Below, one piece after another: positions 1 through 10,995 of a stretch of DNA of 64,000 nt. The notes beneath the pieces are model-generated. The model was given only the letters and a program-made list of their open reading frames with translations. It had not been told where the DNA came from and did no database searches. The translations under genes and the position numbers were made by a program. The stretch spans positions 24,615,695 to 24,679,694 of the forward strand of contig CP137685.1 of NCBI GenBank assembly GCA_037976565.1, in the 5' to 3' direction. The stretch's first letter is position 1. Each line of letters begins with the position of its first letter. Source of the DNA: Mesocentrotus franciscanus (taxonomy: Eukaryota > Echinodermata > Echinoidea > Camarodonta > Strongylocentrotidae).

Positions 1-425
1 ACTGAAATTCTCGCATTTTACTATTTAAGGTACACATCCTTGGTTGAACAAAAAACTTTTCTACTTCTCTTCTTGAAATATTATCAAGTGACATCAAATT
101 GCAGCCTGCCGAGTTTGTTTCTACATTCTTCTTAATTTGACTCTTATATACCATCTTTGCAGTTATAACTTCAAATTTGAACATTTTCTTTGAAAACATA
201 AATTCTAAACTGAAGCCAGTGGGAATTGACTTTCTTAAATGTTGAACATTTTGTTTCCATTCATAAGGGGCTACTGTTTAAATTTTGTTTACTTTATCAA
301 TTTCCTCTCTGCTCAAACCAAACATGATAAAATAAGCTTCAGGTTTCAATTTCCTCAAATAAGGTTTGACCTTCTAGTTGAATAAAATTATTATTATACA
401 ATATTTCATTCTCTCTTGATGAGGC
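1..425. other. intergenic, nothing recognised
   Basis: AT-rich sequence with no long open frame and no repeat that I recognise. It may belong to an intron or flank of a gene outside the window. Confidence 0.4.
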
Positions 426-640
426 GCGATAGCTCAGTTGGTAGAGCAGTGGTCTCGTAATCCGGCGACCCGGGTTCGAAACCAAGTCGATGCGCTAGTG
501 CCCTTTGGTAAGGCATTAATTCCTCATTACCAGGTCCCTCGGAGAGGACCTAAATCCGTCGGTCCTCTGGTTGCTTACTAACAAGCATTTATGCTTTCAG
601 TCAGGTCAGTCAGTCAGGTAAAATAACCACCACTAAATAA
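426..640 (+). repeat. tRNA-derived SINE (family A)
   Basis: The head resembles a tRNA-Thr gene: a box A-like stretch (TAGCTCAGTTGG), a TCTCGTAA anticodon-loop-like stretch and a box B-like GGTTCGAAACC. The anticodon stem does not pair, so this is not a working tRNA. A shared body follows (CCTTTGGTAAGGCATTAAT, then a GGAGAGGACCTAAATCCGTC stretch). Another copy lies at 28949-29150 and a minus-strand copy, split by an insert, at 47999-48545. Inference: a SINE moved by LINE machinery. Confidence 0.75.
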
Positions 641-641
641 A

Positions 642-785
642 TTGTGTCGTAGTCGAGTATTGTGAGCATTTGACTTGAGATGCGAAGGTCCTTAGGCTTG
701 ATCCCCAACACTGAACTTATGTTCTTTAGCAAGGCATTTTATTGACAGCTTCTCTCCACCCAGGTGAATGTGTTATTTAATACCG
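642..785 (+). repeat. SINE family B, degenerate head fragment
   Basis: This resembles the head of the full-length element at 10632: GTCGTAGTCGAG, then TTTGACTTGAGATGCGAAGGTC, then a CTTCTCTCCACCCAGG stretch shared by all family B copies. It stops before the body and runs into a GT microsatellite. Confidence 0.6.
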
Positions 786-789
786 CGTG

Positions 790-975
790 TGTGTGTGTGT
801 GTTATTGGGTTTTTACAGACGTGTATCAATCAGATATGATTATTTACGTCTGGGGACCGACCTTTAACGTCACCATCCGAAAGACGTGACTCAGTTTCGA
901 ACCTGCGTCCTCGGCTGAATCAGTTTGTAACTTCCATTGTTAGCTGGATTACAGGCGCACGCCACAACGCCCCGT
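790..975 (-). repeat. SINE-like element with a 7SL/Alu-like head
   Basis: Read on the minus strand the element starts near 974 with GGGGCGTT and then GTGGCGTGCGCCTGTAATCC followed by AGCTA. That stretch is very like the Alu-domain end of 7SL RNA. Downstream come a box B-like GGTTCGAAACT, a TTTCGGATGGTGACGTTAAA core of the kind seen in invertebrate SINEs, and a simple CA tail. The 7SL resemblance was judged from memory over about 25 bases. A tRNA-type head that converged on it is the alternative. Confidence 0.45.
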
Positions 976-999
976 TAGAGGGAAAAAGTTTTATATGAA

Positions 1000-2600
1000 T
1001 ATTAATGTGACATTAATGTCAATCAAAAGCTTTAATTGACAACGCTGTGTAACCTTCATCCGGGAATAGCAACAATACCTGAGCCCTGTGACGTAAAAAA
1101 CCGACTTACGATCAATCGTTAAAATCCATTGTATCTCCGATCTTGCTGCAATTAATTGTATCTTTATCTGTTTTATGAAATTGATCGTTATTTACTATTC
1201 ATTGTAAGTAATTGAAGTTACGATTGATGGAAGAATGCTTGGAATATACAATTAATTGAAGTTGTTTTCTTTTTAATGTCACATGGCCTTGGGTGCGTGT
1301 AGCGCCCTCTGTGTAGTGTTTGTTCAGTAAGACATTGAGGCGTTCAAAGCTACGTGTCTCAGGTGCTGTTACAGATTAATTGAGAAGGAAAACAAATTAC
1401 TTTCTCGGGCTAGCACCAAGTCATAACAAAATATATATTACTAGCCACCAGCTCATTTCAGGAGCGAATTTATTCTTCATGCATGTCATTCGAGTGCAAA
1501 ACTGCACGGCTTCACTGGCTGATCAATATGAGAGGGGAAGGGGGGGGGATCTTCCCCATCTCAACATTCTGAAACACAACTGAAAAGAAGATGTGTATGT
1601 TTTAGTATCAGTGGACCTTATTTTGTTCATGTGTAATGCAGTTACGACTTAGTTTGCAGGAAAGTTATGGAAATTCGAAAAATTTTCTAAACAGCGCGTC
1701 TTAAACCCTGAGCGCTGGCGCCCCTTGTACAACAAGTTATATTTTCACCCCCTTCCCCCTGTTCAATTTCTGGATATGCCATTGAGTATGAAAAATTCAT
1801 CGCTGTGGCAAAAACACTTGTATCAAAGTATGAGAGAAAAACTCTTGTATGAAAACAATTATATAAAAGTATGAATGAAGAACACTTGTATGAAAACATT
1901 TGTATGATAACATTTGAATGTACAAAAATGGTGAAAAACTATGAATTACAAAATTATGAACGAAAAAAATTTGTATCAATTAAACTATGAATTCTGAAAT
2001 GATGTATACGATGGGTCTATGATGAGTAGTATACTACAGTATCTGCTTATATCTAGGTGACATGAGAATAAATGTCGTTGTCATTGTCATTATATTGGGT
2101 AGACCAAATAAGAAATATGCCTAATTTAAACAGCGAGGCTGCAAAGTCTTTCGAGAAATCAAGGCAATTTGCAATTTTCTTAATGTTACCAAATTTTACT
2201 AAAGTGCCTCGATACGAATTATCATTTTCATTCACCTGTTACGAATAATTATATTTCAATAGTCAGAATGCAAATTGCATGTACTACGTGTTGTAGGGCA
2301 AGCCATTGTGTTTGTCCTACCTAGCAACAAATAAGGTATGCAATTTGAATTCTGACTATTGAGATACATCGATTTGGAACAGGTGAATGAAATAATTCGT
2401 ATCGAGGCATATGCATAAATTTGGATACATTACGAAAATTGCCTATTTGAACACCATTGTCCGTCGCGATCTGAAATAGGCGAACATGACACTGACTTAT
2501 TACGTAATCCAAACAGGATTCCTAATGGCAGCACTAATGGCTATTGACATTGCCCTTTAAGTGATTTTTTTCTCGAAAGTCTTTGCGATCGTGTGATGCT
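1000..2600. other. intergenic, nothing recognised
   Basis: AT-rich DNA with short open frames only. No exon of the receptor gene that starts at 2821 could be found here, although the gene reads in this direction. Near 1790-1990 an imperfect repeat of TTGTATGAAA-like words accounts for the short Phe/Ser-rich frames on the minus strand. Confidence 0.4.
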
Positions 2601-2609
2601 TCCACTTAC

Positions 2610-2821
2610 TTGACGAAGATCATGATGGCCGCCCCATTACCTGCGACACCGAAGATGAAAGCGAAGACGAGTACGATGGATAGACCGTGATCAAGAAATG
2701 GGGGCAGAGGTAACGCCGTGGTCGAGGCCAGCGGTGTCGTGAAGTTTTTCGTCATCGCTGTCATCTCCGTCATATCCTTTTCCGTGGTCCACATCGCCAT
2801 CGTGGTCGAATCGTTCTCCAT
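2610..2821 (-). CDS. probable rhodopsin-type GPCR, first coding exon
   Basis: Partial gene, 70 codons plus two bases. The start Met is at 2821. Residues 1-45 are a hydrophilic Thr-rich N-terminus with two N-glycosylation sequons (Asn3-Asp-Ser and Asn26-Phe-Thr). Residues about 46-69 form one strong hydrophobic helix (LSIVLVFAFIFGVAGNGAAI). The Gly-Asn pair inside it is the hallmark of transmembrane helix 1 in rhodopsin-class receptors. The exon closes with MIFVK and a strong donor (GTAAGT at 2609-2604), so the next exon must start in phase 2 to the left. No such exon is visible in 1-2600. Peptide receptors of bilaterians often have an intron here. The ligand is unknown. The piece could also be a relic of a receptor retaining only its first exon. 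Confidence 0.5.
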
Positions 2822-4180
2822 TTCGAAAGAGCTTCTTCAAATAAGCCCCAAATTGACAATAGTTTGCCTAAAAAGTCTGAGTACACGAAAAGGCCTTCGA
2901 AACGAAATGAGTCAGTTTATACCATATAATAACACCTTATGCGATAAAACAGAATGTGCGTTCTCTTTAATCAAGAGACAAATTCGCATAAACGAGGCAA
3001 TTTAATTTCAAGACGTGTTCTTCGGAAGGTCACTGTCCGAATTTATGAGTGAAGATATAATTTAACGATGCCGTTAAAATGAGAAATCATTTGATCGTCT
3101 GCTTCTGTGCGTTAAACGAACGTACTTTAAAAACGACTCTCTAATGAAGATATGAAGTTCGCGCACTTCGATCGTAAATCCGCGCAGTCGCTTTTGTCAG
3201 TGCTATGCGTATAATCTCCGAGATTTCACGACAACGTAAGTTATCTGAAGTTTTTGTGGCATTCAAAGAATATTAGTAATGATCCTCGATTCCTCTCAGC
3301 GGATAGCTTGACTTGGGAACAACAACAGTAAGAGGACTTGTTTCAGAGCAAATGGAATTGCGGTTTTGGAAAGTGAGTGAGATGCTGAACGCAAGACACA
3401 GGCATAAGAGAGGAAGTTTGTGAGGAGAGTGAGGAAGAGAGAGAATAGTTAATAAGTATTCTGTTGAAGAATAGAGTTTGCGGGGAGGGACGTGTTGCAT
3501 ATCGTGAATATGATACAAACAGCAACCACGTCTACGATTTGGACGAGATCCTTGCTAAACTCGCATACGGGCGTGCGGACTGGAATTCTACACGCATTGA
3601 AAATCCACCAGAGCCAGAGGGCAACGAGGGAATACCCAAACCAGCTCAATTTCCTTTCTCTAAAATCGTCATCCAATTCACCTAGGATGGGCAGCCTGGG
3701 CAGACATCCACCTAAGCATGACAATCAATGCCTGAAGCTAGACGAGGAATGCAACTTCGACATTGAGGGTGCTGAGATAGTAACCAATGGGTAGTCAAAG
3801 AGCACAAATTTACCAAATGGGATGTTCCTATGACCTGATTTTCAAATTTTGTTCAAGATATTATCGATATATATGACGTAGGGAATTTCAAATGAACTCT
3901 TGAAACTCGATAAAAACCTCAGATTGGAATCTGTGATGAACTGATGAAATTATTGTCCGAGTGCTAGGGGCGTTCCCCTTGATTTAACTCGTAATCTATA
4001 TCATCTAAATATGAGCACAATAAGTGCATTGCAATACTATGTTTGTTTGAATTTCAGTGAGGGCAAAGGTGGGAGAGGAAAAGAACAGACGGTTGGGAAG
4101 TAGGAAAGGAAGGTACTCTAATAATTATTTGAGAAAGGGGAAGAGGGGAAAGTGAGAGAGATATAAATAGAGTAAGAAAG
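2822..4180. other. intergenic, presumed 5' flank of the receptor exon
   Basis: No gene recognised. Two short overlapping frames at 3464-3794 show no domain and no splice signals that would join them to anything. The right end grades into GA-rich sequence. Confidence 0.4.
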
Positions 4181-4199
4181 AGAATGGCAAAAGGGAGCA

Positions 4200-4523
4200 A
4201 GAGAGATGAAGAAAGAGAGAGAGAGAGAGAGAAAGAAGAGGAGGGACAGAGAGAAAGAGAGAGAGACAAAGAGAGAGAGAAAGAAAAAAAAGAGGAGGGA
4301 CAGAGAGAAAGAGAGAGAGACAAAGAGAGAGAGAGAGAGAGAAGAGGAGGGACAGAGAGAAAGAGAGAGACAAAGAGAGAGAGAGAGAGAGAAAGAAGAG
4401 GAGGGACAGAGAGAAAGAGAGAGAGAGACAAAGAGAGAGAGAGAGAGAGAAAAGAGGAGGGACAGAGAGAAAGAGAGAGAGAGAGACAAAGAGAGAGAGA
4501 GAGAGAGAAAGAAGAGGAGGGAC

Positions 4524-4568
<45 letters not shown>

Positions 4569-4584
4569 AAGGGACAGAGAGAGA

Positions 4585-4617
<33 letters not shown>

Positions 4618-4745
4618 AAAGAAGAGGAGGGACAGAGAGAAAGAGAGAGAGACAAAGAGAGAGAGAGAGAGAGGAGGAGGGACAGAGAGAAAGAGAGAGA
4701 CAAAGAGAGAGAGAGAGAGAGAAAGAAGAGGAGGGACAGAGAGAA

Positions 4746-4776
<31 letters not shown>

Positions 4777-4948
4777 AGAGGAGGGACAGAGAGAAAGAGA
4801 GAGAGACAAAGAGAGAGAGAGAGAGAGAAAGAAGAGGAGGGACAGAGAGAGAGAGACAAAGAGAGAGAGAGAGAGAGAAAGAAGAGGAGGGACAGAGAGA
4901 AAGAGAGAGAGACAAAGAGAGAGAGAGAAGAGGAGGGACAGAGAGAAA

Positions 4949-4982
<34 letters not shown>

Positions 4983-5045
4983 AAGAAGAGGAGGGACAGA
5001 GAGAAAGAGAGAGAGACAAAGAGAGAGATAGAGGAAGAAGCGGAG
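4200..5045 (+). repeat. polypurine minisatellite
   Basis: About 850 bases almost wholly of A and G on the plus strand. Units of roughly 50-65 bases repeat a GAAGAGGAGGGACAGAGAGA block, followed by (GA)n, a GACAAAGAGA word and (GA)n again; at least a dozen blocks can be counted. The rare C in GACAGAG and GACAAAG marks each unit. All six frames are largely open (Arg/Glu on plus, Ser/Leu on minus) because the repeat lacks stops, so none is taken as a gene. Confidence 0.95.
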
Positions 5046-5496
5046 GGACCACATGGGTTTTGTTTACCCTTTAAGGAAATATAGATGGCGTCAGACTAAT
5101 CTAATGGAAGGTCTTAAACCCTTTCCTGCATACACCCTGCTTTAAAAAATATTTTTACATGAATGACAAAATGATCTATCTTTGTCAGTGTTAAATCCAT
5201 TCTATAATCATTGCCTTTATAACCTGAGCCTTATTTACCATGTTGATAACGTCTTTGATGCCCTGAAGACATGCGCGCAGATTGAATTACGATGTTTTCG
5301 TTTCCAGTAATTCTACAACTCCACTTAGTTGTAATTGACTTTTCAGAAATAGCTCCTGGAGAGATAACAACAAATCTTCGGTGTACGTTGTATTATTTCC
5401 GGGATCGCTTTTGCTGATAAAAATGAATACGAAGGAGTGGGGTATAGGGGACAAGTGCGCTCATCGCCGAATGTTATACATCGCCCAAAATATATC

Positions 5497-5645
5497 TTTA
5501 AACAAACAAAAGCAAAAGCAAATGCAAACGCAAACGCAAAAGAAAAAACAAAAACAAAAGCAAAAAAAGCAAGAGCAAAACAACAAAAGAAAATCAAAAG
5601 CAAAAAAAAGCAACAAAAAAAAAGCATAAACAAAAGCAAAATATA
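5497..5645 (+). repeat. A-rich GCAAAA simple repeat
   Basis: Irregular repeat of CAAAAG/GCAAAA words. It gives the Lys/Gln-rich short frames seen here, which are not genes. Confidence 0.85.
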
Positions 5646-6584
5646 AGTTTACCCTTTGGATTGTTTTCTTTAGTGTAAATCGCTTTCACATGAAGTCCTA
5701 TCCTCCACCCCGCCCCTCTAAAATATTGCAACCCCGTCTCTGGAAGGGCTAATAACACTTTGAACTAACGAACCCTATAGGGATTAATCATTTTATAGGA
5801 TAGATTCGTTACTGAAAAAACAACATATGTGTCCTCGTTAGTAGTTAGGAAGTCAAATAAATGGCCTTGCTTCATCTTAGCTTTCGTCATGAGGACATAA
5901 CATGTAATGAATCGAAGAAAAAATGTAAATGTCTTGAAAAATGTACAGTAATGGAATCATCGTTATAATGAGAAATAAAAACAGATTTTGAAATATTACA
6001 AACATACAGTATTGAAAGACAAAAGTAAAGAACTAATGACATCTGTGTAGTATTACACGAGACTGACAATATAATTATATCATACCCCCCCCCCCTCAAT
6101 AACAGACAGTTTTTTGGTGCTGTTGATCTCCAACACCCAACGGAGAAGGAAGAAGAAGAATTATTTTTTGTTTAAGGCGACAAATTTCCACGCCTTTTAC
6201 ATGTTCTGATTTGCCGTTCATTTCCATTCAAGCTGAGATTGACGAAGCCATTACTGTTAATCTGCATGAAAATCTCATTAATCTTGTATGAATGGAATTT
6301 GTTTGAGCTAATTAAGGGGAAGCTGTGCACAGAGAGACGCGGATACGACCGAAGAATTTGGATTAAAAAGCTTGTTGAGATAACGAACATATAGCTCTAC
6401 AAATTAAAACAAAATTATTTACAATTTAGCAATACACGCACAGTGTTTGAAATGTAAAATGAAAGCATGTAATATGTCGTGCCCTCATCTTGTTTCTTCA
6501 TTATTTGCATAGTTAGCGTGGAATACATAATAAAATGTGGCGAGATAATGGAAAAGTCTCAAACTGCGAACTGAAAGAACATAA
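5646..6584. other. intergenic, nothing recognised
   Basis: AT-rich sequence with a C10 run near 6087. No coding or repeat signal that I can name. Confidence 0.4.
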
Positions 6585-6665
6585 TTCAGATAGAGAAAGA
6601 ATGAGAGAGAGAGAGAGAGAGGGGGAAGAGAGAGAGAGACAGAGAGAGACAGAGAGAGAGGGGGA

Positions 6666-6698
<33 letters not shown>

Positions 6699-6794
6699 GG
6701 GGAAGAGAGAGAGACAGAGAGAGAGACAGAGAGAGAGAGACAGAGAGAGGGGGAGAGAGAGAGACAGAGAGAGACAGAGAGAGACAGAGGGGGA

Positions 6795-6826
<32 letters not shown>

Positions 6827-6832
6827 AGGGGG
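6585..6832 (+). repeat. GA-rich simple repeat
   Basis: Imperfect (GA)n with interspersed GACAGAGAGA and GAGGGGG blocks, similar in kind to the minisatellite at 4.2 kb but lacking the AGGAGGGACAGAG unit. Confidence 0.9.
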
Positions 6833-7134
6833 ATTTACCCCCACAAAAAAAATGGCTGTGTTCTCATTTTCTGTTGACCCATTGTTTGAAGGACTCTGGT
6901 TATACCTGTTAAAACAAATTTAACAAACAAACAACAGAACAATGACAAAAATGCATGGTATAAAAAAAAAGAGATTGAGCGAGAGACGAGGAAGGGATGA
7001 GAGGGGAGGGGATGAAAAGGGGGAGCGAGACCTGCATACAGAAAACAAAGGGAAAATGTAAAATGGAGAGAATTTTAGAGAAAGAGAGAAAGGGAAGAAA
7101 TAGGAGAGAGATATTGGAATGAATTGGGGACGGG

Positions 7135-7235
7135 ACGATTAGAGAGAGAGAGAGTGAGAGAGAGAGAGAGAGGGAAAGAGACGGGGAGAGAGAGAGACAT
7201 GTGAGAGAGAGAGAGAGAGAGAGAGAGGGGGTTGA
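7135..7235 (+). repeat. GA microsatellite
   Basis: Interrupted (GA)n tract on the plus strand within a wider purine-rich stretch that begins near 6965. Confidence 0.9.
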
Positions 7236-8570
7236 AGGAAAGGATAGAAGAGGACATAGGACATAGTAATCGTTTCATATTCACCTGTTTACATCAAACA
7301 TTTTTTTTTACATATGGTAAGGAATCGGAGAATATATATGTTTATACAAAATTGATAAAGCGTCATAAAATGTTATGACTGCATTTGAGATTTACGTCCA
7401 TGAATATTTTTTGGCGTCACTCATCAGTGCCCTCATTAACCTCAGACCCACGTACGGTATTCGAGTAGTTTTTAAATTACCATTATCTGATGGAATATTC
7501 AATTTCTGCTAATGTTATCGTTGATGAACTATTGCTTTTATCTTCGATGAAGATCACATGTATACCTCAAAATAGCGGCAGTGACCGTAATCAATACACA
7601 AAATAATGCTTGTCTATTTCAAAGTTTTCAACACCATTATTTGAATAAAAAATGAGTTTGATGCATTGCTGAAGAGTATACATACAAAGAAAGATAAAAA
7701 TAGATTAAATGGTTCAAAGGCGTAGTCAGGAATTCTAAAAAGCGAGGAGGTGGTTCAAGTTAGTTTTACCCCTGAAAAAAAACTTCGTGGCTCGGGGGTA
7801 GGGGCTGTGCTGAGAATCAAGCAACGAAAAATCAAATGGGCAAATTGAATCCTATCAATAGATCAGCATCGTTAAGCAGTCAAAACAATGTTAGCAGAGA
7901 CACCCCCATATCCCCTGTTTGCGCCTTGAGTTTGTGAGTGCATGAAACGCCCTTTAGAGATATCATCATGCCATGGCTTTGAAACCGAACAGAAATGAAA
8001 GTTTATGGGATGGAATATTCAAAGTCATATTTCTCTAACCCACATCACAAGTATACCAGTAGGGCCTATCATGGTATTATACGTGCGTTTTAATAGCATG
8101 TAAACATATTTCTTTTTTTATATCTAATATCCCATCTGAGATGGGATATTAGATAGGCTAAATATAGGATAAATGATCATAGGCTCAAGTTATCTTCCAG
8201 TAATATATATTTATGATTCATATTCTCATGATCTGCATGTGACTTACATGATTAATGGAACATTTCTGTCACCGACGCTGGATAATAGAAGATCATTCCC
8301 TCCAACTTCATCCCAATAACAAAATTCGTCAAAAATGATGGAGATTTCGTGTCCAAGTTGCTCATCCAAATACGCCAAGACAATCTTTGGCATTTTGTTT
8401 AAGATGGCTTTCTTCGAAACAACAGATCATCGCGTCTGGTCGGGAGGTCGCGTTACACGACCTTTCGTGAAACGAAAGCGGAAGATGACGCGACCTTTCG
8501 TAGATTTGCTTTAGGGTTTTTCACAAAGTTTCGGGTAAATTGGACCAGACCATTTGTAGATTAGAGGGGT
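7236..8570. other. intergenic, nothing recognised apart from a small hairpin
   Basis: No gene signal. The hairpin at 8121-8155 is listed separately. Near 8440-8500 the words GACCTTTCGT and GCGTTACACGACC recur, and a related GGTCGGGTAACGCGAC occurs at 9748, suggesting degenerate repeats. Confidence 0.4.
8121..8155. repeat. perfect short palindrome (hairpin)
   Basis: A 16-base arm, TATCTAATATCCCATC, is followed after a three-base centre by its exact reverse complement. It has no uridine tail or gene context that would make it a terminator, so its role is unknown. Confidence 0.9.
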
Positions 8571-8578
8571 TTATTTAA

Positions 8579-9163
8579 AGGGCAATCCAACCCTTGTCAT
8601 AAATTGATTTGTATGAAAGCAGAAAAATCAGAGAAACGGAATGGCGAAAGTTTGAAATAAATCGGACCAATATTAAGAAAGTTATGAGTGTTTGAAATAT
8701 GAGATCACTAAGTCTATGCGAATCTCAAATTGGTAGTTTGGTCAGCGGATTGTGACGTAGGACAAGGACTACTCTCCCATTTGCCGTGTACAAAAATATC
8801 ATTAATTTCTGTTTTTCTCGTAAGTTCCTTCTCCCTCGGGGCACTACTCAAAATATATCATGGAGAGTACATTATTACATGTCCTCTAAACAGAACAGAC
8901 CATCCCGAGTCATACATTTATGAAAAGTTGAAATTTTAATCCTTTTTGTGTATTGGAGTAAATGGGAAAGTTGTACGCCACTACATCACATAGACATTAT
9001 CAATTCAGCCAATCTGAAGAGCCCATACCTATAATAATTTCAACTTTCAAAAATTCGTAACTTTCTAATTTTTTGTCCGATTTCATTCAAACTTTCAACA
9101 GTATGCTTCTCTGATTTTTCTGCTTTATTCTAAACAAGTTTGCTATCAAGGTTGGATTTCCCT
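8579..9163 (+). mobile_element. MITE, Kolobok/T2-like, copy 1
   Basis: A 585-bp element with imperfect terminal inverted repeats (AGGGCAATCCAACCCTT at the left; the right end reads AGGTTGGATTTCCCT) flanked on both sides by TTAA (8575-8578 and 9164-9167). Inner arms are also partly complementary. A diverged copy in the opposite orientation is at 62034-62623, sharing CTCGGG, TATATTTTGAGTAGTGCCCCG-type stretches and both ends. Known: Kolobok/T2 MITEs have TTAA target duplications and ends of the form TTAAAGGRR; copy 2 fits that exactly and this copy nearly so. No transposase frame is inside. Confidence 0.75.
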
Positions 9164-9194
9164 TTAAAAAACGTCACTCCAGACATTTCGTGAA

Positions 9195-9740
9195 TAAACA
9201 ATAAGAATAATAATAAGATAGTTCTATACCGCAAATTGCGTAGTGCTTCTAAGCGGTTCAGAAGGGAAATAGTTGATAAGTAAAGGAAACATAATTTGCA
9301 TTACAAATTACATCAAATCAACTAACATTAAAACTTTGCAAATGAAATGATACATGTACATAATTACAAATCAATTTCAACCAAAATACAAATAGTTCAT
9401 AAATTAATAGTACTCTACGTTAATCTACAAAAAATAAAAGGCAAATGGTCAGAGGGCTATTCAAGAACAAGACTAAAAGAGATTTGTTTTTAGCATTGTT
9501 TCAAATGTATTTAAAGAACTAGCATTGCGAATTTGAAGGGGGAGATTGTTCCAAAGAAATGTAGCTACATAAATGAAAGAACATTGACCGTATCGTTTGT
9601 AAAATATAGTGTGAGACCGAGAGAGGAGAGATTGAGAAGCAGATGGCAAAGTCCGGAAAGGAGTGTATCGAGGAAGGAGTTCAGAAAGATATGAAGGAGC
9701 GAAACCATGATAAGTCTTGAAAGTAAGGAGGGCCATGTTT
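9195..9740 (-). mobile_element. LINE 3' fragment (L2/CR1-like), truncated
   Basis: The minus frame at 9736-9473 encodes 87 residues matching the C-terminal end of non-LTR reverse-transcriptase proteins: ALLTFKTYHGFAPSYL, YTPFRTLPSASQSLL, a tyrosine-glycine pair, LWNNLPLQIRNASSL and a closing FETMLKTNLF. This order (TFK.LHG.AP.YL, then LWN.LP..IR, then FK..LKT.LF) is typical of L2/CR1-group elements. Downstream on the minus strand is a short 3' untranslated region with AAGCACTACGCAATTTGCGG and a TTATTATTATT tail at about 9215-9195, again typical of L2. The catalytic part is missing, so this is a dead 5'-truncated copy. Confidence 0.75.
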
Positions 9741-9745
9741 TCACA

Positions 9746-10630
9746 AAAGGTCGGGTAACGCGACGACCCGACCCGACGCGAAGATCCGATGATTCGAAGT
9801 AAGCCAATTAAGATCCATGCAAACGGAATTTCTTTTGAAATTAATCGGCGTAATCTCCCAGCTCCCTGATGTACATGTCTTCAATATAGTATAATATTTT
9901 ACTTTGCATCCCTCCTTTTGTAAGATTGAAAGGTAGTCATTAGTATAAATGTGAAATAAATCAACAAAAATAACTAAACTGATAAATATCATACCTGTAC
10001 GCGATCAGATGTCAAATAGTTTTGAATATAATTATGTTACTTTCTCTTCCAATTTCTTAATGCAGGTGCTACTTTTATACTTAGATGAGTTGAGAAATGA
10101 AATCTTAAAATAAAAAAAAAAGGTTAAGACCTGACAATGCAAACTTATATTTCACAGTGAGAACTTTATACTTGATCCATGCCATGAAATCATAGGAGAA
10201 TCATGCAATCCCGTTAAGATTACAGCTAGGCCGCTACTCTATATTTCCTCTGTTATTTCAATTCAATAATGTAATAGTAAATACTTTCATCTTCAACAAA
10301 ATCAATAATACATTTAAGGCTTTAATCCTTCGTGGTCTATACCGCTGCTAAGTAGTTCACCGTGGGCGTCGGGAAGCTCGTAAGTCACGATATTGAAGAA
10401 AATATAACATTTCACACAATAAATGGAGAATCAGAAGAACGTGAGATGAAAAGCTAAACCTATTATTCCCCCCAAATAGTAAAAATTGACAATGTGCATT
10501 TGAACGAAATATAATCAAGTGGGATGTACGCGTGTGTAACCAAAAGTAAGCTCTAAAGCTGACAAGCTATTAGTAATAGTGAATTTTAGTGGTCATTCCT
10601 GGAAAAAAATGGATTACAATTTTGTTTATC
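9746..10630. other. intergenic, nothing recognised
   Basis: AT-rich with no open frame of note and no repeat that I can name. Confidence 0.4.
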
Positions 10631-10631
10631 A

Positions 10632-10995
10632 GGAGTGTCGTGGTCGAGTGGTTTAAGGCGCTTGACTGGAGAGGCGAAGGTCGAGGGTTCGAATCCCGAC
10701 ACGGCACTAATATCCTTTGGCAAGATATTTACCTGCACTTGCTACTCTCCACCCAGGCGTTAAATGGGTACCCAGTAGGATGCGAAAGTTCATGCGGTTG
10801 GATAAGCAAGTGTGCGCTTGTAAAATGGCGACTGGCTGGAATGCTCCCCAGGGAGTGGAAAATGTGCATACATTGTGTGCGGGTAAGCCTGAATCCGATG
10901 ACCGGGAAAATAATATATCTGTAAAGCGCTTAGGCACATCGTTGGATCGATGTATTGGGCGCTATATAAAAGCGGAATATTATTATTATTATTAA
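10632..10995 (+). repeat. tRNA-derived SINE, family B, full length
   Basis: The best copy of this family in the window. The head has a 7-bp acceptor-like stem (GTGTCGT with ACGGCAC), box A-like TGGTCGAGTGG and box B GGTTCGAATCC. A shared body follows (TCTCCACCCAGGCGTTAAATGG, then ACTGGCTGGAATGCTCCCC, then GTAAAGCGCTTAGGCACATC), ending in GGGCGCTATATAAAAGCGG and an ATT tail. The GCGCTATATAAA end resembles L2-type LINE 3' ends such as the one at 9.2 kb, so this SINE may have used that LINE for transposition (inference). Confidence 0.85.

Noticed and set aside
426..510. tRNA-Thr-like gene
   Set aside because: The anticodon stem does not pair, and the same sequence with the same downstream body recurs at 28949 and 48.5 kb: a SINE head.
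3464..3794. Two overlapping plus-strand frames with Pro-rich segments
   Set aside because: Neither shows a known motif or matching splice sites; they compete with a minus-strand frame over the same bases.
4054..5084. Large open frames on both strands rich in Ser/Leu or Arg/Glu (292-332 codons)
   Set aside because: They are translations of a polypurine repeat that lacks stop codons in any frame; several overlap on both strands at once.
10632..10712. tRNA-Leu/Ser-like gene with good A and B boxes
   Set aside because: The acceptor stem pairs but there is no proper anticodon arm, and the body and tail are shared with at least five other copies: a SINE.
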